The translations under genes and the position numbers were made by a program. The notes beneath the pieces are model-generated. The model saw nothing but the letters and a program-made list of their open reading frames with translations. It did not search any database and was not told the DNA's origin. Positions 1-6,317 of a stretch of 8,181 bases of DNA are shown in pieces (within the stretch, counting starts at the first letter, position 1; every line of letters starts with the position of its first letter). Origin of the DNA: Haloferacaceae archaeon (GTDB taxonomy: Archaea > Halobacteriota > Halobacteria > Halobacteriales > Haloferacaceae). Location of the stretch: assembly GCA_018609965.1 (NCBI GenBank), contig JAHENP010000183.1:1-8181 (forward strand), given 5' to 3'.

Positions 1-332
1 ACGAGGGGCTCGCCTCGGCGCTGACCGCGACGACGACCGCTCGGGACCTCCCCCCGGTCGTCGTCGCGGCCGCCCCCGCCGCGGTGCTCGCGTGGCTTGC
101 AGGCGGTGCGACGAGTCCCGCGTCGACCGTCTCCGCCGCGACGGGCGCCGTCTGGCCCGTCGTCGGCGTGACAAGCGCCGCGTTTCTCACTGCCGGGGTG
201 GTCGTCGCCGGGCTGTTGTGGTGGGCGCGTGACCGGCTCGGCGGTGTCAACGGCGACGTGTTCGGCGCCGGGAACGAACTGACACGCGTGCTCGCGATCC
301 ACACGGGGGTGGTGGTGTGGGCACTCGGATGA
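1..332 (+). CDS. cobS: Adenosylcobinamide-GDP ribazoletransferase (cobalamin synthase), C-terminal part
   Basis: This is the 3' end of a gene that begins before the window; the reading frame starts at base 3 and ends with TGA at 330-332, giving about 109 residues. CobS is an integral membrane enzyme that joins adenosylcobinamide-GDP with alpha-ribazole (or its phosphate) to give adenosylcobalamin (or its phosphate), the last step of nucleotide loop assembly. The visible part has two strongly hydrophobic stretches, around bases 48-110 and 141-225, followed by the motif DRLGGVNGDVFGAGNE (bases 231-278), which matches the conserved GGxTGDxxGA-type loop of CobS with N in place of T, and then a final hydrophobic helix ending VVVWALG. 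It lies 13 nt upstream of cobY, fitting a cobalamin operon. The identification rests on the C-terminal motif and the neighbours; the N-terminal half cannot be seen. Confidence 0.9.
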   Translation, partial: EGLASALTATTTARDLPPVVVAAAPAAVLAWLAGGATSPASTVSAATGAVWPVVGVTSAAFLTAGVVVAGLLWWARDRLGGVNGDVFGAGNELTRVLAIHTGVVVWALG

Positions 333-333
333 G

Positions 334-341
334 GGAGGTGA
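334..341 (+). promoter_or_regulatory. Strong Shine-Dalgarno site of cobY
   Basis: GGAGGTGA is fully complementary to the expected haloarchaeal 16S 3' end (anti-Shine-Dalgarno CACCUCC). It lies immediately after the cobS stop and 4 nt before the GTG at 346. It decides the cobY start as that GTG. Confidence 0.8.
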
Positions 342-345
342 CAGC

Positions 346-1014
346 GTGGACGCGCTGGTGATGTGTGGCGGGCGTGGCACCCGACTCGGGACGGACACGG
401 AGAAGTCGCTCGTCCCGGTCGGCGGTCGACCGATGGTCGACCGGGTGTGTGGCGCGCTGGCAACGGCCGACGGTGTCGACCGCGTCGTCGCCGCCGTCTC
501 CACACACACGCCGGCGACACGAACACACCTCGCTGGCGGTGACGGATCGACACCGGCCACCGACTCGCCGACCGTCGTCGAGACGAGCGGCGAGGGGTAC
601 GTGGCGGACCTCGACGAGGGGATGGACCGCGGCGGGCTCGCGCCGCCGGTGCTCACCGTCGCCGCCGACCTGCCGTTGGTGGACGGCGCGGTCGTCGACC
701 GCGTGTTGGCGGCGCACGCGGCGCGGCACGAACCCGAGGACGGTGTCTGCTCGCTGTCGGTCTGTGTGCCCGCCGAGCGGGTGCGGGCGCTGGGCGCGAC
801 GCTGGACACGTCGTTCGCGCCCGCCGACCGCGAACTCGCCCCGACCGGGCTGAACGTGGTCGGCGACCCCGACCGCGAGCGTCGGGTCGTCCTTGACGAC
901 GCTCGGCTCGCGGTGAACGTCAACCGCCCGCGGGACCGGGCTGTTGCGGACCAACGCCTGCAGGATCGAGAGACACAGTCGACAACCGACAACGGACGGA
1001 CGGAACGACGCTGA
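346..1014 (+). CDS. cobY: Adenosylcobinamide-phosphate guanylyltransferase (NTP-transferase fold)
   Basis: 222 residues, starting at GTG behind a perfect Shine-Dalgarno site. CobY is the archaeal, non-homologous replacement of the bacterial CobU guanylyltransferase: it transfers GMP from GTP to adenosylcobinamide-phosphate, making adenosylcobinamide-GDP, the CobS substrate. The N-terminus shows the nucleotidyltransferase signature, CGGRGTRLG at residues 7-15, with K20 in EKSLVPVGGRPM. The metal-binding type motif ADLPL is at 107-111, TGLNVVG at 167-173 and NVNRPRD at 191-197, near the end of the fold. The last ~25 residues are a polar tail of low conservation type. The stop TGA overlaps the ATG of cobD by one base (TGATG), so coupling is likely. 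A MobA-like enzyme shares the fold, but the position between cobS and cobD makes CobY by far the best call. Confidence 0.9.
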   Translation: MDALVMCGGRGTRLGTDTEKSLVPVGGRPMVDRVCGALATADGVDRVVAAVSTHTPATRTHLAGGDGSTPATDSPTVVETSGEGYVADLDEGMDRGGLAPPVLTVAADLPLVDGAVVDRVLAAHAARHEPEDGVCSLSVCVPAERVRALGATLDTSFAPADRELAPTGLNVVGDPDRERRVVLDDARLAVNVNRPRDRAVADQRLQDRETQSTTDNGRTERR

Positions 1015-2048
1015 TGGACAGACACACTGCGACAGAACTGGCACGCGAACCGCACGGCTCCGCGGACGACCCCGACCTGTTGGACTTCTCCGCGAACACC
1101 AACCCCGCGGTCCCGCCGGAGACGGAGCGCGTCTACCGCGAGGCGTTCACTGACGCGCACAGCTACCCGGCGGAGCCACCCGTCGCCTACCGTGAGGCCG
1201 CCGCGGAAGCCGTCGACTGTGACCCCAAGCAGGTGATTCCGACGCCCGGCGGGCTGGCGGCGATCCGACAGGCGATCGCGCTCGCGGTCGGTGCCGGCGA
1301 CACCGCGTTGGTGCCGGCGCCGAGTTTCGGGGAGTACGCCCGCGAGGTACGGCTCCAGGGCGGAGAGCCAGCGTTCGTCCCCGCGAGTGACGTGCTCGCG
1401 GCCGACCCCGCACCGCACGCGTTGGCGGTCGTCTGCACGCCGAACAACCCGACCGGAAGGGGGTACGACCGCGCGGCACTGACCGAGTTTGCCGCGCGCT
1501 GTCGGGCGGCCGACACGCTCCTGGTGGTCGACGAGGCGTTTCTGGGGTTCACCGAGCGGCCGTCGTTGGCCGGCGAGCCGGGGGTGGTCGTCGCCCGCGC
1601 GCTGACGAAACTGTACGGCCTGCCGGGGATCAGAGCCGGCTACGCCGTCGCGACCGGGAAGCGGCGGACGGCACTCCGTGGGAGTCGCCGGACGTGGAAC
1701 CTCGGGAGCCCGGCGTTGGCGGTCGGCGCCCACTGTCTCCGCCAGCGGGCGTTCGTCCGGGAGACGCGCGAACGGGTGCGTCGGGAGCGTGGCCGGCTCG
1801 CGGCGGCGTTGTCGGAGTGGTTCGATGTCGCCGACTCGCAGGCCCCGTTCCTACTCGTCGACACGGGCGACGGGACAGAAGACGCAGACTGCGACGTGGC
1901 GGGGTTCGTCGCGGCCCTGCGCGACCGGGGTGTCGCGGTACGGGACGCGACGACGTTCCGCAGACTGGACAGCCACGTCCGGGTGGCGGTGCGGCGCCCG
2001 GCCGAGAACGACCGACTACTGGAGGCGATCCGTGCCGTTCGTGACTGA
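1014..2048 (+). CDS. cobD: L-threonine-O-3-phosphate decarboxylase, PLP-dependent (class I/II aminotransferase fold)
   Basis: 344 residues from an ATG that shares one base with the cobY stop. CobD decarboxylates L-threonine-O-3-phosphate to (R)-1-amino-2-propanol-O-2-phosphate, the linker attached to adenosylcobyric acid by the cobinamide-phosphate synthase CbiB. Fold-type I PLP features are visible in order: DFSANTNP near the N-terminus (the usual opening of this family), TPNNPTG at 142-148, the PLP-ring aspartate D173 in VVDEAF, the Schiff-base lysine K199 in ALTKLYGLPGIRAGY, and the carboxylate-binding arginine region HVRVAVRRPAENDRLL near the C-terminus. The close relative histidinol-phosphate aminotransferase (HisC) has the same layout; the LTKxxGLPGIRxGY signature, the DFSANTNP opening and the cob neighbours favour CobD. 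The 3' end overlaps cbiZ by 17 nt. Confidence 0.92.
   Translation: MDRHTATELAREPHGSADDPDLLDFSANTNPAVPPETERVYREAFTDAHSYPAEPPVAYREAAAEAVDCDPKQVIPTPGGLAAIRQAIALAVGAGDTALVPAPSFGEYAREVRLQGGEPAFVPASDVLAADPAPHALAVVCTPNNPTGRGYDRAALTEFAARCRAADTLLVVDEAFLGFTERPSLAGEPGVVVARALTKLYGLPGIRAGYAVATGKRRTALRGSRRTWNLGSPALAVGAHCLRQRAFVRETRERVRRERGRLAAALSEWFDVADSQAPFLLVDTGDGTEDADCDVAGFVAALRDRGVAVRDATTFRRLDSHVRVAVRRPAENDRLLEAIRAVRD
2021..2028 (+). promoter_or_regulatory. Shine-Dalgarno site that decides the cbiZ start
   Basis: GGAGGCGA inside the end of cobD differs at one base from the perfect haloarchaeal site. It lies 3 nt before the GTG at 2032 and 12 nt before an in-frame GTG at 2041. The spacing, almost the same as at cobY, favours the 2032 start. 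Confidence 0.55.
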
Positions 2049-2850
2049 GGTGCGCGCGGAGGTGTTGCGACTCTCCCGTCCCGACACCCGGTGGCTCACC
2101 ACGGGTTTCGGCGGGGGGTACCGGACGGCACCCGCGGCGTACAACGTCACCGTCCCGGCAGGGTTCGACCGGACGGACCTCCACGCGTACCTCCGCGAGC
2201 GCCGGCAGGAGGCCGGCTTCGACGCCGACGGGCCGGGGCTGCTCACGGGGGTCGCGATGGAACACGCCCGCGGCGCACGGGCCGAGCCGGTGGTCGCCGT
2301 CGCCACCGCGGGTGTGTCGAACCCTGCTGCGCTCCCGGTGGGCGAGACGACCGACGGGCGGCGGCGTCGCGACGACCGTCAAATGGCCCGCGACGACCAC
2401 CGAGCGACCCACGACGACACAGCCCCGCACCACGACAGCACAGAGCCGCACGGCACGGTGAACGTGCTCGTCGGGACGACCCGCGCACTCGACGAGGGGG
2501 CGCTCGCGAGCCTACTCGGGGTCGTCGTCGAGGCGAAGACGGCAACGTTGCTCGCACGGACCGGGTTCCCCGGAACGACCAGCGACGCCGTGATCGTCGG
2601 CACCGCGACGGACGGTGAGCCGGCGACGTTCGCGGGGAGCGCGACAGCAGTCGGTGGTGCGGCGCGGGCGTGTGTCCGGGCGGCCGTCGACGCCAGCCTC
2701 GACGCGCGCTACGTGGGGACGGACGCGGCCGTCCCCACGAGTGTCGCGGACGCCGAACACGGTGTCGTCACCGACGAGCGGGCGACACGGTTCGACCCGG
2801 CGACCCGCGAGAAACCGACAACCGACCGATTCGGGACAGACGCAACATGA
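2032..2850 (+). CDS. cbiZ: Adenosylcobinamide amidohydrolase
   Basis: 272 residues if started at GTG 2032 (second choice GTG 2041). CbiZ hydrolyses the amide linking aminopropanol to the corrin ring in adenosylcobinamide, giving adenosylcobyric acid; archaea use it to salvage imported cobinamide, since they lack the bacterial CobU kinase route. The N-terminal part LSRPDTRWLTTGFGGGYRTAP followed by AAYNVTVP is the family's opening, followed by GLLTGVAMEHARGAR, ATAGVSNPA, EAKTATLLARTGFPGTTSDAV and GSATAVGGAARACVRAAV, all typical of CbiZ. Between the AGVSNPA block and GTVNVLVGTTRALDEG there is a stretch of about 40 residues rich in R, D and H (bases about 2341-2455), likely a disordered surface insertion. 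The ATGA overlap with the next gene implies coupled translation. Confident in family; start less so. Confidence 0.9.
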   Translation: MPFVTEVRAEVLRLSRPDTRWLTTGFGGGYRTAPAAYNVTVPAGFDRTDLHAYLRERRQEAGFDADGPGLLTGVAMEHARGARAEPVVAVATAGVSNPAALPVGETTDGRRRRDDRQMARDDHRATHDDTAPHHDSTEPHGTVNVLVGTTRALDEGALASLLGVVVEAKTATLLARTGFPGTTSDAVIVGTATDGEPATFAGSATAVGGAARACVRAAVDASLDARYVGTDAAVPTSVADAEHGVVTDERATRFDPATREKPTTDRFGTDAT

Positions 2851-3569
2851 CAGACGACAACGACACCACGGGCAAGGGACGCACAGACGAGCGGACTCAC
2901 ACCGCGACCGACGATGCCGACGACGGCGGCAACGGGGTCGTCGAGCCACAGCCGATCACGCCGGCCGCGCCGGAGTCGTTCGGCCGAGTCCAGGTGTGGT
3001 GGGGCGACGGGAAAGGGAAGACGACCGCGGCGATGGGGATGGGATTGCGCGCGGCCGGCCACGGCTACCGGGTGCATCTCCTCCAGTTCATGAAAGGCGG
3101 TGCGGCCAGCGTCGAGGACGTTCGCGGCGAGTACAACGCCATCGCCGCGCTCCCGGGGTTCAGCTATGAAAACTCCGGCCACTACGGCTGGCACGGCTCG
3201 CTCGACGGCACCCAGGAGACGGACCACGCGGCGCGTGCCGACGCTGGACTCGATCGTGCCAGAGAACTTCTCGCCGCCGCCGACGAGGCCGACCCGACGA
3301 CCCAGAGACCGTTGGCTGCCCCGCCGGAGGCGGGCGTCCACATGCTCGTGTGCGACGAGATTCTGTACGCGGCCAACCGCGGTCTGATCGACCCCGCGGA
3401 TATCGTCGCGCTGATCGAGAACAAACCCGCGAACCTGGAGTTGGTGTTGACCGGGGGGCACGAGGAACCCACCTACGCGACGAGTGAGGCAGACCTCGTC
3501 ACCAACGTCCAGAAGGACCGCCACCACTTCGACGAGGGTGGCCGGGCACGCAAGGGCACGGAGTTCTGA
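2847..3569 (+). CDS. cobO: Cob(I)yrinic acid a,c-diamide / corrinoid adenosyltransferase (CobO/BtuR type)
   Basis: 240 residues from the ATG that overlaps the cbiZ stop by four bases (ATGA). The enzyme transfers the 5'-deoxyadenosyl group of ATP to reduced Co(I) corrinoids, serving both synthesis and salvage; haloarchaeal genomes also call it cobA. A modified P-loop, GDGKGKTT, is at residues 53-60, followed by RVHLLQFMKGG, the VCDEILYAANRGLI block (Walker-B-like DE), ELVLTGGHEEP, and a C-terminal block ending VQKDRHHFDEGGRARKGTEF that corresponds to the HPFDxGxxAxKGIEY end of CobO. The first ~43 residues are an acidic, low-complexity extension (T, D, G rich) before the fold begins at ESFGRVQVWWGDG. 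It is the last gene of the operon in this direction; the next gene is on the opposite strand, 71 bp away. Confidence 0.92.
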   Translation: MTDDNDTTGKGRTDERTHTATDDADDGGNGVVEPQPITPAAPESFGRVQVWWGDGKGKTTAAMGMGLRAAGHGYRVHLLQFMKGGAASVEDVRGEYNAIAALPGFSYENSGHYGWHGSLDGTQETDHAARADAGLDRARELLAAADEADPTTQRPLAAPPEAGVHMLVCDEILYAANRGLIDPADIVALIENKPANLELVLTGGHEEPTYATSEADLVTNVQKDRHHFDEGGRARKGTEF

Positions 3570-3640
3570 GTCACGGCGACTGACGGGGGTACTGTGTCGT
3601 CCCGACGAACGCGATCACCTCACCACAGCCGACAACACCG

Positions 3641-3997
3641 TCAGATCGCGTCGTTCTCGGTACACTCGACGGAGACGCCCTCGGCGTCGACCGTGATGGC
3701 GAGTTGATCGACGGCGAGCCGGAACTCCTTGCGGTGGTGGCCGTCCGGGTCGTACGCGAGCTGTGCGTCCAACAGCCCGGCCTCCTCCAGCCGGTCGAGT
3801 CGGCGGTACACTGTCGTTCGTGAGACATCCAGCCGTTCGGAGATGCGGCGAGCGGGCGTCGGCTCCTCGGCGACCACGGCGAGAATCTCTCGTGCACAGT
3901 CGTCGCTCAGTAGCTCGAGTCCGGACGCCGCCACGTCGGCGCTCGGCCGAGTGCTCGTCTCGATACCGCCACGCGGGCTGACAGCACTCTCTGACAT
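3641..3997 (-). CDS. Small winged helix-turn-helix transcriptional regulator (ArsR-like, haloarchaeal type)
   Basis: 118 residues from ATG at 3997 (MSESAVS). After a ~25-residue polar N-terminus comes LLSDDCAREILAVVAEEPTPARR, a helix pair, then RISERLDVSRTTVYRRLDRLEEAGLL (residues 51-76), a classic winged-helix recognition region, and a beta wing with DPDGHHRKEF (83-92). Small haloarchaeal regulators of this layout are common, usually with unknown ligand. No cysteine cluster or other metal-binding pattern is visible. A longer in-frame start at 4090 was not chosen because it would run through the intergenic palindrome and promoter space and adds a sequence without family character. The gene diverges from the HalX gene with 158 bp between starts and shares its palindrome, so it may regulate itself and HalX; that is inference. 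Confidence 0.85.
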   Translation of the reverse strand: MSESAVSPRGGIETSTRPSADVAASGLELLSDDCAREILAVVAEEPTPARRISERLDVSRTTVYRRLDRLEEAGLLDAQLAYDPDGHHRKEFRLAVDQLAITVDAEGVSVECTENDAI

Positions 3998-4069
3998 CGT
4001 AGTTTGTCCAACACACCCTACCCACTCGTAGCCGCCTGCCCAGTATCTGGAGTCGCGGGTGGCGGCACC

Positions 4070-4085
4070 GTCTGCATACGCAGAC
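4070..4085. promoter_or_regulatory. Palindromic candidate operator GTCTGC-ATAC-GCAGAC
   Basis: A 6-bp perfect inverted repeat with 4-bp spacer between two divergent genes, 72 bp from the winged-helix gene start and 70 bp from the HalX ATG. The same arms with the same spacer length recur twice upstream of the histidine kinase (7758-7773 and 7784-7799), which argues against chance. Its centre is 49 bp upstream of the centre of the candidate HalX promoter box at 4124-4129. The binding protein is unknown. Confidence 0.55.
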
Positions 4086-4123
4086 ACCACCCGAGACTGG
4101 ACTGTCAGGGCGACCCCGGTGGA

Positions 4124-4129
4124 GTTAGG
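4124..4129 (+). promoter_or_regulatory. Candidate TATA-type promoter box of the HalX gene
   Basis: GTTAGG preceded by GGTGGA is the only TATA-like spot near the expected distance; its centre is about 29 bp before the ATG at 4156, which would give a leaderless or nearly leaderless message. It is weak as a TATA box (consensus is AT-richer), so support comes mainly from similar geometry at the kinase promoter. Confidence 0.3.
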
Positions 4130-4155
4130 TGGCTGTGCCCGTTACGGCCGACGAG

Positions 4156-4743
4156 ATGGCACTGGTCACTGTCGACCCGTCGGCGGAGATTCGCGCGCTC
4201 GTCGTCGACGACGAGAAGGAAGTCGCCGACGCGTACGCCCTCCGGCTCAAGAGCGTCTGTGAGACCGAGACGGCCTACACCGGCAAGCAGGCACTAGAGA
4301 CTGTCGCGGAGTCGACCGTCGATCTCGTGTTGCTCGACCGGCACATGCCGGGGCTGTCCGGCGACGAGGTGTTGCGTGAACTCCGCGACCGCGGCTTCGA
4401 CGGCCGCGTGATCATGGTGACGGCGGTCGACCCGGAGTTCGAGGTCGTCGAGATGCCGTTCGACGACTACCTCTGTAAGCCGATGAACCGGGACGACCTC
4501 CACGCGGCCGTCGAACACCAACGACGCGTGCTCGCGTACGAGACGCTCGGGAAGTTCTTCAGCGCCGAGTCGAAACGCGCGGTGTTGGAAGCGGAGATCC
4601 CCGACGAGAAACGACGGAACCGCGAGGAGTACCAACAGCTGGCGGCGCGTGCCGAACGGTTGGAGAGTCGTGTGAGCCGACTGCTCGGCGAGGACACCTC
4701 GATGATGGAGGACTTCGCCGAGATCGAACGGAAAGAGACCTGA
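4156..4743 (+). CDS. HalX-domain response regulator
   Basis: 195 residues from ATG 4156. Residues 12-120 form a receiver domain: acidic pocket D18-D19-E20 (VVDDEKE), phospho-acceptor D61 in LLDRHMPG, the T in VTAVDPEFE and the conserved lysine K108 in YLCKP. The C-terminal third (about 124-185) matches the HalX domain: LGKFFSAESKRAVLEAEIPDE, then a charged, probably coiled-coil segment EEYQQLAARAERLESRVSRLL. No DNA-binding domain is present; HalX proteins are found mainly in haloarchaea and their output mode is not well known. GTG codons at 4129 and 4135 are in-frame alternatives; ATG 4156 gives a family-like N-terminus and fits the promoter box. The gene converges on the Bat-like gene with 8 nt between stops and is a natural partner for the receiver-less kinase nearby. 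Confidence 0.9.
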   Translation: MALVTVDPSAEIRALVVDDEKEVADAYALRLKSVCETETAYTGKQALETVAESTVDLVLLDRHMPGLSGDEVLRELRDRGFDGRVIMVTAVDPEFEVVEMPFDDYLCKPMNRDDLHAAVEHQRRVLAYETLGKFFSAESKRAVLEAEIPDEKRRNREEYQQLAARAERLESRVSRLLGEDTSMMEDFAEIERKET

Positions 4744-4751
4744 GCCGCGGT

Positions 4752-6317
4752 TCAGTCCCGCCGACCGTCCTCGCCGTCGAAGTACGTGTCGAGCAGCTTC
4801 CGCTGACCGGTGCGGAGGTGGTGGAGCAGCGTGGAGCCGGTGATGTCCAACGCCTCACCGACCTCCTCGGCGGTGCTGTCGCGGGGTGACTCGAAGTAAC
4901 CCGCGAGATACGCCGTCCGCAGCGCCGTCTCCTGGCGTTCCGTCAGTTCCCCGCCCAGCTCCGAGCGGAGGTCGTCGGCGGTCGTCACCGAGCGGTCGCG
5001 TTGCACCTTCGACACCGTGTCGGCGTCGAACTGCCGGCGGAGCGCCTCCCCCACCTGCCGCACCTCCTCACCGGAGGGGAGTTCGACACCGATCCGCCCG
5101 CGACCGTCCTCGAAGCTCGCCCGCCCGACGGACGCACCCAGCGTCGTCACGGTCTGGAGCGCCGACGACTCGCCGAGTGTCACCTCCAGCCGCGTCGCGG
5201 TCTCCGTCTCCGAGACCACCCGCACGTCGTGGACGGCGTCGTGGTCAGTCAGCGCCTCGCTCGCGGCCGTCGCGACGGACGCCTCCGCGGCGAGGTAGGC
5301 GACGACTCGGTCTTGTCCCTGCGGGACCGTCCCGGCGATCTCGAAGGTTGCGTCCACTTCCCGAGAGAGCGCGACCAACGGCGCGTCCGGCTCCGTCACG
5401 TCGACGGTGAACTCCGTGATCGTGTCGGCGAACAACAGGTTCTGGTTTCGGGTGGCGTTGATCGCGAAGCCGGCCATCGTCCCCAGCGTCTCGAACGCCT
5501 CCCGCGCCCGCTCGGAGAACGTCTCTTTCCCGGCCGCGTAGACGCCGACGACACCGTACGTGGTCCCGCCGTAGGTCAACGGGACGGCGACGAACGACTG
5601 GACGCCGTCCGCGAACGCCGCCTGCCGTACCGCCGACGGCACCGCCTCCGACTCCGTGATCGGTTGGATCACCTGCGCCTCGTCGCGGGCCAGCGCCGTC
5701 CGCTCGGGCGCCTCGTCGAGGTGGTCGCCGACACGGTCGAACAGATCACCCGTGTCGCCCGCGACCGCGCTGACCCGGAGCCGGTCGGTGCCCGGCTGGC
5801 GTTCACCCAGCCACGCGAACTCGTACTCGTCGCGTTCACCGAGCGTCCGAACGATCGTCTCGGTCACTGCCTCGTGGTCGGCGGCGTCGACCAGCTCCTC
5901 CAACACTGCCGACAACAGGTCCGTCACGCCGACCACGTCCGACAGCTCCGTCTGGAGTTGGTCCGTCTCCCGTTGGGCGGTGACACGGTCGGTCACGTCG
6001 TCGAGGTACACCTCGACGCCGTCGTCGGTCGGAACGGCCGTCACCGACAACCACCGCTCCAGTTCCGGGTAGTACTCCTCGAACCCGTGGCGGTCGGTGG
6101 GGTCACCCTCCGCGAACAACGCCGGCAGTGTCGACTCCACCGACACCGGGGCGACCGACTCGATGTCGGCACCGACCGCGGCGTCGGTGTCTGCCTCCAG
6201 CAGTGTTGCCGCGGCGTCGTTGATCCCGCGAACGACGCCGCCGTCGACGACCACCACTCCGTACGGACAGGCGTCGAGTCGCGGGCGGGCCGCGGCGCGT
6301 GTCGACTCCTCTGTCAC
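4752..6317 (-). CDS. Bat-type sensor-regulator: PAS, GAF, bacterio-opsin activator domain and HTH_10
   Basis: 521 residues from GTG 6317, which overlaps the kinase stop by four bases (GTGA). Domain order: a PAS-like domain at about 13-112 (CPYGVVVVDGGVVRGINDAA; VTAVPTDDGVEVYLDDVTDR), a short coiled linker, a GAF domain at about 138-288 (AVLEELVDAADHEAVTETIV; SFVAVPLTYGGTTYGVVGVY), the GAF/HTH-associated domain of bacterio-opsin activators at about 295-445, and a C-terminal HTH_10 DNA-binding domain at 458-513 (LTERQETALRTAYLAGYFES, then STAEEVGEALDITGSTLLHHL). The founder Bat activates bacteriorhodopsin genes under low oxygen and light; most paralogues have unknown signals, and nothing here identifies a ligand. 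No opsin or carotenoid gene is in the window, so the symbol bat is not assigned. It is co-transcribed with the kinase and could be its effector or the protein binding the shared palindrome; both are inference. Confidence 0.9.
   Translation of the reverse strand: MTEESTRAAARPRLDACPYGVVVVDGGVVRGINDAAATLLEADTDAAVGADIESVAPVSVESTLPALFAEGDPTDRHGFEEYYPELERWLSVTAVPTDDGVEVYLDDVTDRVTAQRETDQLQTELSDVVGVTDLLSAVLEELVDAADHEAVTETIVRTLGERDEYEFAWLGERQPGTDRLRVSAVAGDTGDLFDRVGDHLDEAPERTALARDEAQVIQPITESEAVPSAVRQAAFADGVQSFVAVPLTYGGTTYGVVGVYAAGKETFSERAREAFETLGTMAGFAINATRNQNLLFADTITEFTVDVTEPDAPLVALSREVDATFEIAGTVPQGQDRVVAYLAAEASVATAASEALTDHDAVHDVRVVSETETATRLEVTLGESSALQTVTTLGASVGRASFEDGRGRIGVELPSGEEVRQVGEALRRQFDADTVSKVQRDRSVTTADDLRSELGGELTERQETALRTAYLAGYFESPRDSTAEEVGEALDITGSTLLHHLRTGQRKLLDTYFDGEDGRRD

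Noticed and set aside
1..345. Cobalamin riboswitch or operon promoter
   Set aside because: The window starts inside cobS; nothing upstream of the operon is present and no B12-box-like sequence was seen.
247..1044. 265-codon minus-strand frame opposite cobY
   Set aside because: Shadow frame; the + strand has the CobY signature and a perfect ribosome binding site.
1678..2031. Upstream in-frame extension of cbiZ into cobD
   Set aside because: This part is an S/R-rich shadow of cobD; CbiZ homology begins at about 2040 and a Shine-Dalgarno site supports the 2032 start.
2709..3527. 272-codon minus-strand frame opposite cbiZ and cobO
   Set aside because: Shadow of two well-identified cobalamin genes; no protein family features.
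3570..3640. Terminator between the cob operon and the winged-helix gene
   Set aside because: No convincing stem followed by a T-run is visible in the 71 bp.
3998..4090. Longer start for the winged-helix gene at 4090
   Set aside because: It would code across the intergenic palindrome and the added residues do not resemble a regulator N-terminus.
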